Part shown: positions 10,770-20,574 of the stretch, in pieces
How positions within the stretch are numbered: the stretch's first letter is position 1
Layout of the letters: every line of letters starts with the position of its first letter
DNA from: Elymus sibiricus
Taxonomy: Eukaryota; Streptophyta; Magnoliopsida; Poales; Poaceae
Direction of reading: 5' to 3'
Length of the DNA: 64,000 nt
Assembly (NCBI GenBank): GCA_039707655.1
Contig: CM077671.1
Location: 301,878,509-301,942,508 of the forward strand
The notes under the pieces: model-generated
Seen by the model: only the letters and a program-made list of their open reading frames with translations
The model's database searches: none
Told to the model about the DNA's origin: nothing
Program-made: the position numbers and the translations under genes

Positions 10770-11385
10770 CGTCGTCTAGTCCTCGTCCTCCTCGTCCGAG
10801 CCCAATGGCTCGTCGATGTAGGCAAAGTCATCATCTTCCCCTCCCCGGAGCAATGAATGCGAGCTGTTGCTCGTCCTCATTTTCGTTGCGGGTTGCAGGG
10901 CCAAAGCACTGACAGATGTGCTGCTCTTCGTGGCGGCGCATAGCCGCTTCGAGCTCGTAGAGCCGTAGCATGACCCTGAGTGGGACCATGAGCTCGATCT
11001 CCGACTCTAGCTCTGGCTAGGCCTAGGCGGGGACGGAACGAACGAGACGAGGGGGCAGCTGGGCCATTGTGGACGGTGTTGTTGACGGGGACGATGACGC
11101 CCGAGGCGCTAGATAAACAATGCCCGCCATGTCAAAGCTACAACCCCACAGGAAGCACAAGATCCCCCATGGCCGCTGCCAACAGCACGCGCTGCCGTCG
11201 GAGGAAGAGGCGGCAGCTACAACAGCTGGTGCATCGTGGAGAGAGTTTGCACCATTGGTGCACGTCCAAAAACCCGTGTTCCGGGGGGGGGGGGGAGGCG
11301 ACAACTAGGGTTTTCATGATGGGGACGCTCGTCGCCAAGCTTTTATATCCAGGGATGACAAGGAGATGATGTTGTGTGCCATCCA
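10770..11385 (-). pseudogene. Decayed TE-type ORF (coiled-coil plus acidic tail)
   Basis: On the minus strand a segment reading LRLYELEAAMRRHEEQHICQ continues through a frameshift into an acidic C-terminus, AYIDEPLGSDEEDED, followed by a stop. Several more shifts and stops lie upstream towards 11385, around a poly-G tract at 11283-11295. This style of ORF (helical Glu/Arg-rich segment, then an acidic tail) is common in TE-derived hypothetical proteins of grasses. The CACTA element at 11392 abuts it. Its function is unknown. Confidence 0.4.
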
Positions 11386-11404
11386 TATGAACACTACTAG
11401 GGAA

Positions 11405-11600
11405 ACCCCTAGCAGTAGCGCCGGTTTTTGAGCTATCAGTAGCGCGGGTGCCGACGCTACTGCTACAACGCTACAGCTAATTTTTAGCAGTAGCGATGGG
11501 TGACCAGCGCTACAGCTAAAGTTTAGCAGTAGCGCCTCTTTACCAGCGCTACTGCTAACCGAGTTATCAGTAGCGCGCTTCTCTAACCCGCGCCACTGTT
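11405..11600. repeat. Left subterminal repeat array of the CACTA at 11392
   Basis: Multiple direct and inverted copies of TAGCAGTAGCGC and CGCTACTGCTAA occur at roughly 20 to 40 bp spacing. The mirror-image array lies at ~14745-14995. Confidence 0.85.
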
Positions 11601-11700
11601 AAACGCACATATTCCTTTTTTTATATTTATGTTGTATTTACACATAGTTACACATATTAATATACAACATCAATAATTATTGTGCCAGCAACTACATTTA

Positions 11701-11819
11701 GATTAAAGTGGATGGATGCAAGTGATCATGTTGAATTACAAGAAAATATGATGTTGCCAATCACAACATCATATTTTCCTCTAATTCAACTTGGTCACTT
11801 GCATCCATCCACTTTAATC
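11701..11819. other. Near-perfect hairpin (56-bp arms, 7-nt loop)
   Basis: The left arm 11701-11756 and right arm 11764-11819 pair at about 52 of 56 positions around the loop CCAATCA. The hairpin lies 140 bp downstream of the stop codon of the minus-strand B3-like gene, so it would be in its 3' UTR. It could be processed to small RNAs, or it may be a foldback MITE. Confidence 0.8.
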
Positions 11820-11958
11820 AAATATATGACATATAATTCATCATCATCTTAATCATACTAAGTTAAAATCTCATAAAACAGAAAAACGTCATAAGAATAA
11901 TCATCCTAATCGATCATGCAAGTTAATATAAACCAGAAAAACTTTTCTCTCATAGGAC

Positions 11959-13144
11959 CTAGTCCTCCCTCCTAGGTAAAATGACATAAAACAGAATAAC
12001 ACCTATGTCTCCATGATGAAGCAAAGAGATCCAACGGTCTCCAACTTGTGGCTTGCGATCCTTCTTTATTTCTCCCCATGCTTCAATTTGGAGCCGTCTT
12101 GGTTGTTTGCGCTCAGTCGAGTATGCAAAAGAGAACTCGGGCCCCATAGGGCTTTTAATTGTCATATAACCTTCACCATGCATCAACGGAGGCACAACAT
12201 CATTTAGCAGTTTCTGTTGAAGAACATAATAGTAGCCTAGTTAGCAATGTAATCAACACCATTTACGCAATAGTAGTGTACTTAATTAGCAACTCTTACC
12301 AAGATATTTCGGCGAATGTCATCCGCCCTCAACCTATGCACTAGTGGCATGTAAAATGTATAATTTGGGCCAGTTCCCAAATTATACGGGAAGTTGTCCC
12401 TACCAACTAGGACACCAATAACAAAGTTGATAAGAACATCCTTCTCCTCCCAAGTTAGATGCGATCCATAAGTGTAGTGTGTCGTGTCAATTAATTTCCG
12501 TGTTTCACTCGAAGAAATGAAATAAGCTGTAAATTATAAATTAACAAATTTAGTATGGATGAACACCAACTAGTTTTAAATATATAATGCAAATTAATTG
12601 ACAAATATGCATGGTTGATAAACTCACATGGAGATAAAACAAGAAGCATATCGACATCCACCCAAATGTCGATGTTACCTTCAATATGATCTTCAGGACG
12701 AAGATCGAAGGTTATTTCCATATCCTCCTGAAATCCATATGCCTTGCAAAGAGCTTCCCAATTTGAGTACCCTAATTTTGTGTTATTAACTGCATTCATT
12801 ACTTTGACCAGAAATGTATGACCATGTTTAGTCCTCAGGTTAGCTCTCCTCGTCTCCATACTCTCGCGGTCCTCGAAACCGAGCCTCTCCAAGACATACC
12901 GTCTTGCATGGTAGGGGATGAACTAGTCTAATTGTATAAAACAGAAATTACACGTTGAAGCAAAGAAACAAAAGTCATGCTTAATTACGAAAAAACACTT
13001 GTCATCGTTGCGTACCGTAGAAACAATGAAGGTCTCGTCAAGCTTGATGGTGAAGAACCTGTCGTCTCGCAGGTGAGGCATGTCGCACAAACCCCGATCA
13101 TCGCCGCAGTAATCACACTCAGGGATCTTATTGTCGTCAGACAT
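11959..13144 (-). CDS. CACTA-borne protein with two B3-like domains, 4 exons
   Basis: The minus-strand exons are 13144-12989, 12922-12628, 12526-12300 and 12213-11959. All introns have GT and AG ends, and the joined frame of 311 codons including the stop has no interruption. The first part has a small Cys/His-containing N-terminus and a B3-like fold pattern: DDRFFTIKLDETFIVST, then ARRYVLERLGFEDRE, then EDMEITFDLRPED. A second B3-like unit spans the last two exons and ends QVGDRWISLLHHGDIGVILF. B3 domains are plant DNA-binding modules (ARF, ABI3 and REM families). Since the gene lies wholly inside a CACTA element, it is likely a transposon gene. A role in binding subterminal repeats, as TNPA does in En/Spm, is my inference. 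The lack of stops and the conserved splice sites suggest it could still be expressed. Confidence 0.7.
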
Positions 13145-13249
13145 TTCCTGTGTTCATGATTCAAAAATTCGGCATGACCATTATTAAAATAAGACATATT
13201 GAGCGCCTGAAATTAGCCGGAACGGAAATGAATCAACATTCTGGCAAAA

Positions 13250-13400
13250 CATAGGCACTAGGAGGTGTTCCCTGCAATAACATACACACATGTCCAAATA
13301 GACCTAATTCAATATCGGTTGACTTTCGGTCTGTCGAGGCTTTCCTTGCAATAACATACACACATGTCCAAACATAGGCACTAGGAGGTGTATATATGTT
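13250..13400 (+). repeat. Short direct repeats
   Basis: The phrases CATAGGCACTAGGAGGTGT and GCAATAACATACACACATGT each occur twice within 150 bp, in swapped order. This suggests a small local duplication upstream of the B3-like gene. Confidence 0.6.
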
Positions 13401-13720
13401 GGTGGACACTCTCTCACACTAATAGTTCGACCGTCGGTGATGGGCGCACCTCCTCTCCTCTCCTTGCGCATTATACCGAGGTATATATCACAAGAAGAGA
13501 AGAGGAGGAAGCGCCCCCCACGACAACAGTCGGGATTCCTCCATCAAGAACACACATGAAAGTCACACAAGGAGCAACGACAGACCGAAAGTACCTGATT
13601 TTTTTACTAAAAAATTCTTGAATATTATCATATAATATCACTAATACATCATCTCGAATAATCCAGTTAATGCATCATCGAATATTATCACTAATATATC
13701 TCGAATATTATCATATAATA

Positions 13721-14150
13721 TCAGTAATACAAATCCAGTTGACGTCTCACGGTGCAGGCGGTGGACACCCAAAGAGAAGGAACCATCACCGGATCATAGC
13801 TCAGGTGAGATCCCTGAAGAACCTGCCAGGTATTGGAGAACCTGGCGTCCAACGCAGCCATGTAGCGACGGACGTTCTCGTCCTCCTCCCTGACACGGCG
13901 ACGTACCATCTCCGCGGGGGCCGGCTCCCTCCGCACCGATAGTGGCCCACGCGACCGCCACCAAAGAAGCTCTGGGTCGATGACGAGACCCGGATTCCTC
14001 ACCAAGGTGCGCGCCCCGGAAGGTAGCACCTCCCAGTGCTAGCCCGACGGAGCCCAGTCCCAGACATGGCGCCTCTCAAGGAAGTTGTCGCCGACTCGAC
14101 GACGAGGATGCGGGCCGGGCACCGTCGACGTCGAGACAAATTCCTATGAG
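13721..14150 (-). pseudogene. Decayed companion ORF of the CACTA element
   Basis: On the minus strand an ORF from ~14150 is broken by an in-frame TAG at ~14042 (before HWEVLPSG). It then runs open to ~13721, with segments such as PGLVIDPELLWWRSRGP and DENVRRYMAALDARFSN. It precedes the B3-like gene in the same orientation and may be its upstream exon or a separate ORF. I do not recognise a domain. Confidence 0.4.
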
Positions 14151-14348
14151 AACATTTTCTTATCATTTAATGTTTTGCTATTTCAGAAATGCTTAATTTC
14201 TTAAACTCATTTTAGACTCATTTTTGACTCGGTTTTCTTATTAACTATGTTTCAGAAATGCTTAATGTTTTGCTATTTTAGAAATGCTTAATTCCTTGCA
14301 AGAACCCTAGAAATGTCCTAGCAAGAACCCTAGCAATCCACCCAAACA

Positions 14349-14740
14349 CTAAAAAGCAAGCGGGCGAAGGAGGCGTGGGGATGTCTCACCAGAGAAGGAG
14401 ACGGCCGGCGCAGAGGAGACGGCCGGAGGAGAAGCAGAGGCCGGGGTCGAGGTCGCCAGGGTCGAGGCCGGGGTCGAAGTCGCCGGGGCCGGTGCAAGGG
14501 AGTGGAGAGGGAGGGAGTGAGGGGCGTGGGCGGAGCGGCGGCGGCGGCACATAGTGGAGAGGAAGGGAGTGAGGAGGGGTCGAGGTCGCCGGGGCCGGCG
14601 CAAGGGAGTGGAGAGGGAGGGAGTGAGGGGCGTGCGCGGAGCAGCGGCGGCGGCGGCGCAGAGTGGAGAGGGAGGGAGTGAGGAGGGGGAGAAGGAGAGA
14701 GAGTGAGGGGCGTGCGCGGGACGAAGGAGATAAGTCCACG
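14349..14740. repeat. GC-rich tandemly duplicated block in the CACTA
   Basis: A ~100-bp purine-rich unit (GGGAGTGGAGAGGGAGGGAG plus CGGCGG runs) is repeated about three times with small changes. The Pro/Ser-rich ORFs through it are a consequence of composition. It may be the promoter-proximal CpG-rich segment of the element. Confidence 0.65.
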
Positions 14741-15015
14741 CCCTAATTAGTAGTAGCGCGGGTCCGAAAAGGGCGCTACTGCTATGGCTTTAGCAGTAGC
14801 ATTTCTTCCTGACCAACACTACTACTATAGGTCGCCCCTGTGTGTCGCGGCCGAACCGATTAGCAGTAGCGCCTTCTTGACAACAGGCTCTACTGCTAAC
14901 AGGATACCTGTAGCGCTGGTCCGCACCCGCACTACTACTAAGTAGTAGTAGCGCTGTGCTCTCAACCAGCGCTACTGCTAAAATCCTACCTATAAGCTTT
15001 TCCCTAGTAGTGGAA

Positions 15016-15240
15016 GGACCACCACAAGAATCTAAGGGAGTAGCCACATCATAAATGGTGCAGGTGCTTAGCAGTGACCCCCCCTCACCAGTGATTATCT
15101 GTGGCGTTGTGCGTGTACGGGCCGCAGGGAGCTTTGAAATCCGCCCATTCCGCATGGAAGTAAAAGATGAAGCTTCACTCATGTGCTGGCGGTTGGGTTT
15201 GGAGTGAGCCCGAAACGAGGTATCCACAACATCCATATTT
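15016..15240 (-). other. ORF interrupted by the CACTA insertion
   Basis: A minus-strand frame from 15236 runs open to the element edge at 15013. Removing the element and one GAA copy lets it continue about 16 codons on the other side (11391 down to ~11341) before a stop. The peptide has no motif I recognise. It may be a fragment of an older TE or gene. Confidence 0.3.
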
Positions 15241-15599
15241 GGAGGCTAAGATGTTGATTTTAGAGCGAGCTCTATAAATTTTGATGATCACGATGCGTAT
15301 AGCAACTCTACTAGTGTCGTTTTAAGTGTGGATCGTCATACCAGTGATTATTATGGCAATCGTCACATATGACCACTCTGCTAGTGGTGTTCTTATGCAA
15401 GTTGTATTAGCGGTGAGTGGAGCGCCCATCTTCGGGTCACAAATATTCGATGGCTAGTTTCCACTAGTTTGCTAGACAAGCCCGGTACAGAACCCGTAAC
15501 TTCACTGACAGGTTATGCACAGACCCATCACTCGTTTTGCACACACTTTCAATTAGTGAAGAACTTGTTAGAATATATTTTTATTTAATATTAATATCT

Positions 15600-16010
15600 T
15601 TTAAAATCTTCAAATAATATTGATAAGCAACACTAATTATCTCATTTCTGGATGGACATCACTTTAATTATGATGAGTTCTTTATTCTCAAAGTTAAATG
15701 AATGAATGATCTATTAAAGAGGGGTTTATGTTTGTGAAGTCATGTTGGATATATGTGTACAACCTTAACATAATATTAGTAATCCCTACTTAACTCATAT
15801 GTTTGGATGAACATAACTCTAATTATAAAATTCTTTACATCAAAGTTAAATAATCAAACGATCTGCTTCCACGAGCAATTTATATATACTATATATTATT
15901 TTGAAACAAAATACAACCTTAAAATAATATTAGAAACCTACCCTAGTTATCACAGTTTTTATGGACATGACTATAATTCTACTTATTTAATCTTAAGAGC
16001 TTAATACTTG
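15600..16010 (+). repeat. Degenerate ~157-bp tandem repeat, about 2.5 copies
   Basis: The series AATAATATT, then GGATGGACAT or GGATGAACAT, then CTAATTATAA, then TCAAAGTTAAAT, then ATGATCT or ACGATCT recurs from ~15612, ~15769 and ~15925. The spacing is 156-157 bp. The unit is AT-rich, with a length typical of plant satellites. The last copy is partial and stops just before the CACTA terminus at 16063. Confidence 0.65.
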
Positions 16011-16062
16011 AAAGATATATTATATGTTTTGGATGTGCATAACATTTATTATTGCATTCAAA

Positions 16063-16650
16063 CACTACTACAGAATTGTCCAAAGACGGCACATCAATCA
16101 GAGACCCTTCGACGAAACTGTGTGCGATGACCAAATCGCAAACGGTATAGTTATATCTCTGTCGCTAATGACGTTAACTATGTGCGATGGCGTATCCATC
16201 AAATACGATCTAAAAAATAGTTGCATGTGCGATGTTTGGCAAACGGTTGGCCTAGATAAATTGTTTGTGATTGGACAATATAACGCAAACGGTTATAAAA
16301 ATATAAGTGTGTGTGATGTACGATATACAGTTCACCCCGATAAACTGTTTGCGCTGATCAAGCAGAACACAAACGATTGTCCAGATGATCACGTGTGCGA
16401 TAGATGGCATAAAGGTCACTCGGATGAACTATTTGTGATGAGATAAAATAACATAAACGGTTACATAGATCAAGATGTGTGTGATAGACAGCATACAGGC
16501 CACTGGGATGAACTGTGTGCGATAAGCAAAAATAACACAAACGGTTTCTCAGATCAAGATGTGTGTGATGTACACAGGCCAGTCGAATTGTTGTGGGCAA
16601 ACGGTTACGGATAAAGAACTGTCAGGGACTGATGAAATCATCACCGACGG
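16063..16650 (+). repeat. Subterminal repeat array (left)
   Basis: About a dozen degenerate motifs related to GTGTGTGATG plus AAACGGTT occur in both orientations directly inside the CACTA terminus. They are related in style to the arrays at 1840-2704 and 40980-41436. Confidence 0.7.
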
Positions 16651-16695
16651 ATTTGGTTGTTTATTCCGTATGCGATGTGATTTGCTCAATATGCC

Positions 16696-16966
16696 CACAA
16701 ACATCTATGATCTGTATAGAAGAACATGATTGCATAACCAAATTAAACATCCAAATACACATATAACATTGGCGCACACCTCAATAAACTATTACATGCA
16801 TAATAAACTTATCTCTACTCCTATAAAAAGCAATCTGGCCACAAACATCTATGATCGGTTTAGAAGAACATGATTGCATAACCAAATTAAACATCCAAAT
16901 ACACACATAACATTGGCGCACACCTCAATAAACTATTACATGCATAATAAACTTATCCCTCTAAAA
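16696..16966 (+). repeat. 144-bp tandem duplication
   Basis: CACAAACATCTATGATC starts at 16696 and again at 16840. The following ~125 bp match almost base for base, while the last ~20 bp differ. The duplication lies in the likely 3' UTR of the exonuclease-like gene on the minus strand. Confidence 0.85.
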
Positions 16967-17023
16967 CTAGAAATATTTCGGCATAGAGGGAGTATGAGAA
17001 TTGAGAAACGATCATCAAATCAT

Positions 17024-17815
17024 CTACTTCTTGTGACGCTTGCCGCCACCGCTCTGCTGGTGGCTCGATCCCTCGTTGTCTTCAGGTAGGAGGCACTTCC
17101 TCATGTCAACGATCCGCCTGAACATCTCGTAGCATGTGTACGCTTCCTTGGCCGCGGTCTGGAGGTGATATTCATTCAGTTTCTTGTCGCACTCAGCTTT
17201 CATGTCAGCGTAGTAGGGGTCGATGATGTCCTCAGCCAGGTCAACGTGGGAGTCCATGTTCTTCTTGCTGCCCCAGACCTTGTAGTTGCCGCGGATGTCG
17301 ACAAGCTTCTGGCAGGCCAAACCCGAAGTCTTGAGCATGTTTGGATCGTTGGTGGTGTCCATCGTAGCGAACCTGTAGTCGGGGTTGTTGGCAAACCGGG
17401 TGAAACGCTCGCAAGGCACTATGGCCAGGCAGTAGTGGTAGAGGAGGATGTGATGGCCCATGCACAACTGGGCGACGGCAACCTTCCGATCATGCTCGGC
17501 ACGACTGCCAGTGTAAGCGAGGTCGAAGCCAACCACTTTGTACTTGTCATCCGCATCAAGCAACCGCTCCATGGTGTCGATGGAGTCCTCCACCATGCCC
17601 AGGTCGTTGGTGTACACCACCGTGAGGTCCGTCTTCCTCATGTGGGTCTCCACATGATGCACGCCGAACTCCATTGGAGCGCCGCTGGACATCCTCTCTG
17701 TATGCGTCGTCCAGGGTGTGCTTATTGTGTTGTGGGGCGCGATCGAAAGCGTGAAGAGACTATGGTTAATGGACGTGGGTATAAATGGGGGCCGGACGTC
17801 TTGGAAAACCGGCAC
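17024..17815 (-). CDS. Werner-type 3'-5' exonuclease-like protein, copy A (catalytic site altered)
   Basis: The frame is open from 17815 to the stop at 17024. The likely start is ATG 17674 (in SGAPMEF), which is conserved in copies B and C, giving 216 aa. The order of motifs fits the RNase D/WRN exonuclease fold: YKVVGFDLAYTG (motif I), KVAVAQLCMGHHILLYHY, TTNDPNMLKTSG (motif II region) and LQTAAKEAYTCYEMFRRI (motif III). In active enzymes motif I is Asp-x-Glu; here it is Asp-x-Ala. Motif III has Glu where Asp is usual. The C-terminus is basic (GKRHKK) and may serve nuclear import. The gene sits inside CACTA-derived sequence and is probably a captured host gene. Enzymatic activity is doubtful. 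Confidence 0.65.
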   Translation of the reverse strand: MPVFQDVRPPFIPTSINHSLFTLSIAPHNTISTPWTTHTERMSSGAPMEFGVHHVETHMRKTDLTVVYTNDLGMVEDSIDTMERLLDADDKYKVVGFDLAYTGSRAEHDRKVAVAQLCMGHHILLYHYCLAIVPCERFTRFANNPDYRFATMDTTNDPNMLKTSGLACQKLVDIRGNYKVWGSKKNMDSHVDLAEDIIDPYYADMKAECDKKLNEYHLQTAAKEAYTCYEMFRRIVDMRKCLLPEDNEGSSHQQSGGGKRHKK

Positions 17816-17987
17816 GTCCGGATGGTAGTTTTTGTAGCGCGTGATTCAGTCGTGGAGCACGTAACTGCATGGGGCGACGCGCGTGGCGCAACCGCATCCA
17901 TATGGAGCCCTCAACGTGATCGTGGGCCGGCCCCAACCACTGGTAGAGCGCGCTCGGAGGGGCGCGAGAGCAGAGCACGCAGTGGGA

Positions 17988-18173
17988 CACGAGGTCGAAT
18001 CAGACCACTCTGTACTTGTCCTCATCAAGTAACAGGTCCATGACGTTGGAGTTCTCCACCCAGATCGGATGTTTGGTGTACACCACCGAGAGCCCCGCGA
18101 ACCGATAGGGTGTGTCCACTACGGCATGCATGGTGAACTGGCGCTCGTCGTCGGCACCCAATGGGAGCGCCAT
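17988..18173 (-). pseudogene. Exonuclease-like gene, copy B (N-terminal fragment)
   Basis: The minus strand from ATG 18173 encodes an N-terminus parallel to copies A and C (APMA start, SVVYTN, then DKYRVV, a stop and FDL). An in-frame TGA replaces the Gly codon of the GFDL motif, and homology ends near 17988. It lies between copy A and the second subterminal array, so it is probably left from an insertion or unequal exchange. Confidence 0.7.
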
Positions 18174-18319
18174 TGGAGCCGCGCAGGATACCCTCGGTCG
18201 TGGTTCTGCTTCTTAAGGTCCGGATATTAATCGTCAATTGCATATTAATGTCCAGATATTAATCGTCCATTGCATACTAAGAAAAGGATAGTACTACCAA
18301 AATACGAGTCTCCCTCATA

Positions 18320-18640
18320 AGATGCCATTTGCATGATTGTATCTGATACCCGGCAAACAGGTCGTTCGAACGAACTGTTTGTGTTGATCAAAAGTAACAC
18401 AAATGATTCCGCGTAACAAGATGTGTGTGATACCCGGCAAACAGGTCAGTACTCGGAATTGTGTGGGAAGACCGATAAAAAGACAGACGATTCCTGATAA
18501 TAAGTTGTGTGTGATGTGGCCTATGGGCAAACACTTGCTCGCACCCAATTGTTTGTGATTGTTGAAATCATTACCGACGTGTTCCTTTCTATAATCGTAA
18601 GCGATGTGATTTGTTATGTCTGCATATAGCATCTATGCTC
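18320..18640 (+). repeat. Second subterminal repeat array
   Basis: The motifs GTGTGTGATACCCGGCAAAC, AACTGTTTGTGTTGATCAA and GTAACACAAATGATT recur. The stretch to ~18760 parallels 16600-16960 (TCATTACCGACGTG, GATTGCATAACC, AACAAGTACATGCATA). It is therefore the duplicate of the array plus 3' UTR that accompany copy A. Confidence 0.65.
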
Positions 18641-18773
18641 TGTCTACAGAACAACATCATGATTGCATAACCTAAATAAACATTCAATTACATTACTGAC
18701 TATAGATAACATTTGCACACATCAATTAACAAGTACATGCATAGTAAACTAGTAGTGACGATCATCAAATCAT

Positions 18774-19469
18774 TCATCTATACTTATTGTGACGAGGGGT
18801 GCCGATCGGCGTAGGACGGAGGCACTTCTTCATGTCAACGATCCGCCTGCACATCTAGTAGCTTACGTACGTGTCCTTGGCCGCGTACTTGACATGATCT
18901 TCATCCAGTCTTCGGACCCAGGTGCGGTGCCAGGCAACCTTCTTCTTGCAGACATCCTTCATGCCTCTGTAGTAGGGGTCGATAATGGCCATGGCGAGGT
19001 CCACTAGGGAGTCCTTATGCTTCTCCTCGCCACCCAAGATCTTGTACATGCATTGGATGTCCACAAGATTCCGGCAGCCCAAGCCCGTGGTCTTGAGCAC
19101 CTTTTCATCGTTGGTGGTGTCCACCATATTGAATATGTAGTTGGGGCTGTTGACAAACCTGGCAAATCGATCACAAGGCCTTGTGGCCAGGCAGTAGTGG
19201 TAGACGAGGACGTAATGACACACGCATAGTTGGGCGACGACAACCTTCTGATCATGCCCGGCACGACCGCCGGTGTACTTGAGGTCGAAGCCGACCACTT
19301 TGTACTTGTCTTAGGCAAGTAACTGCTCCATGGTGTGGATGGAGTTCTCCACCCAGATCGGGTCATTGGTGTACACCACCGTGAGGTTCTTGAACCTTAC
19401 GTGGGTGTCCATGTAGGCACGAATGGTGAACTGCTGCTCGTCGTCGGCAGCCGTTGGGAGCTCCGCCAT
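18774..19469 (-). pseudogene. Exonuclease-like gene, copy C (two in-frame stops)
   Basis: The minus-strand frame runs from ATG 19469 to a TGA at 18774. It is full length relative to copy A but is broken by a TAA after MEQLLA (~19311) and a TAG after TYVSY (~18855). Motif I reads VGFDLKYTG, with Lys in place of the catalytic Glu. Motif III (YAAKDTY) keeps its Asp. A segment absent from copy A (WHRTWVRRLDEDHV) precedes motif III, so copy A carries a deletion there or copy C an insertion. It is a pseudogene paralogous to copy A. Confidence 0.8.
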
Positions 19470-19559
19470 TGGAGCCGAGCAGGATATCCTCTCTGTATTT
19501 GGAGTGTGGGTGTGCTTCTTGCATTGTGGGGAAAGGTTGAAGAGATACAATAGGTTAAA

Positions 19560-20570
19560 TGAGCGGTGCGGTAAATGGGGGCTGGACAGGCTGTAATTGG
19601 CACGTCTTGTCACCGCGTTCCCGACGGAGGATTGATGTGCAAGCTTGACCAGCACACGAACAAGCGTTCCCGGCGGTTCGTTTGGCCACGCGATGGCTCG
19701 AAGTGCCGCCAACGTATCGCTGGTGAGCCCGTTCCTGCGCGCAACCACGCACAACCTCCCGCCCGGCTCGGTTGGCCATGCGTCGGCTGGAAGAAGCTCC
19801 CAGTATTGGGGGCGTTAAATGGCAAACGGTTAGCAAAAACGATGCGTGTGCAATGACTTAAAGCAGCGTACATGTTCAGCACTAAGCAGCGGTGTGACAT
19901 ATGCAATGCGAGTGCGACTGGGAAGGATGGTGAGGGTTTTGTTAAACGGGGACGATGGTGAGGGTTCTCTTGGCCAAAATAATAATGCGCTTCGGAGGCG
20001 ACGGTTCAGTAGACACAGCCGTTTGCGATAAGTGTCACTACAGTGTAAGTGGTCTGCCGTGGTCCTTGTAAATCCTATAGCCGCAGACATGCGATGTGCG
20101 GGAATGCGTCTGGACAATCAGGACTTACGCGTGTCGCGGCAAAATGTTAGTCCTCGCACCCGGTTTCAATCCGGGAAAATAACCAAGTTTGTAGTTTCCA
20201 AATTTCATCTTACGTGTGACACTTGGATTTTTTACCGCATTCAACAAGTTTGCAGGTAAGTCAAGCATTTTTTACCGTAATATGCATAGTGTAAAAAAAC
20301 TGCCAACACTCAAACGTAGTTGTGCGTGCTGTAGGCAAACAGTTTCTAGTAGTAAATTGTGTGGGGACTCTAAGATAAGCATAAATATTCCATCAACCAA
20401 ACTGATTGCAGCTCAAGACTGCAATTACATTGCTCTACGTATTACTTCATAAAACAGAGTCTCACCGACATATAGATCAACACATAATAAACATACTAAG
20501 CAGAGATATAAGACACACAAACTATAGATAGCTAGGGTAGTGCTGGCATCAGGACATGCATATATAACTC
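19560..20570. other. CACTA-derived non-coding sequence with scattered subterminal motifs
   Basis: Motifs such as GGCAAACGGTTAGC, CCGTTTGCGATAAGTGTC and GTAGGCAAACAGTTTC are scattered from 19815 to 20350. I see no gene. The stretch from 19600 to 19800 is GC-richer, and the overlapping ORFs on both strands look spurious. Confidence 0.45.
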
Positions 20571-20574
20571 AATC

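Larger units (their letters stand above)
11392..15012 (-). mobile_element. Complete CACTA transposon carrying a B3-like gene
   Basis: The termini CACTACTAGGGAAA (11392) and TTTCCCTAGTAGTG (ending 15012) are inverted repeats. They are flanked by the 3-bp duplication GAA (11389-11391 and 15013-15015), as expected for a CACTA element. Subterminal arrays of the motif TAGCAGTAGCGC and its complement occupy ~11405-11600 and ~14745-14995. Inside are a four-exon B3-like gene, a decayed first ORF and a GC-rich tandem block, all on the minus strand. No TNPD-type transposase is present, so the 3.6-kb element is probably non-autonomous. The small number of defects in the B3 gene suggests a fairly recent insertion. 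Confidence 0.93.
16063..20355. mobile_element. CACTA-derived region carrying exonuclease-like genes (right end uncertain)
   Basis: The left end is CACTACTACAGAATTG at 16063. It is followed by an array of subterminal motifs (GTGTGCGATG, CAAACGGTTA, ACTGTTTGCG) to ~16650. A second, homologous array lies at 18320-18640, again followed by an exonuclease-like gene, so two related elements or a duplicated element end are joined or nested here. TTTCTAGTAGTA at ~20342-20353 looks like a CACTA right terminus with its last base changed, but it does not match the 16063 terminus. I therefore give the right end as tentative. No transposase is seen. Confidence 0.55.

Noticed and set aside
11283..11295. Poly-G runs (also ~23000, ~37623, ~3832) as functional G-quadruplex sites
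   Set aside because: Single uninterrupted homopolymers without the spaced G-tract pattern. They may be length-uncertain in the assembly, so no functional claim is made.
17165..18043. 292-codon plus-strand ORF
   Set aside because: It is antisense to the exonuclease-like copy A, whose motifs are on the minus strand. It has no domain of its own.
16063..20355. A single complete CACTA with ends at 16063 and ~20353
   Set aside because: The two termini do not match as inverted repeats, and no 3-bp duplication is clear (AAA against AAT). Two internal arrays suggest a composite.
20216..20452. Plus-strand ORF with Cys-rich segment
   Set aside because: Falls in CACTA subterminal-type sequence and has no domain. 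The Cys residues come from repeat motifs.
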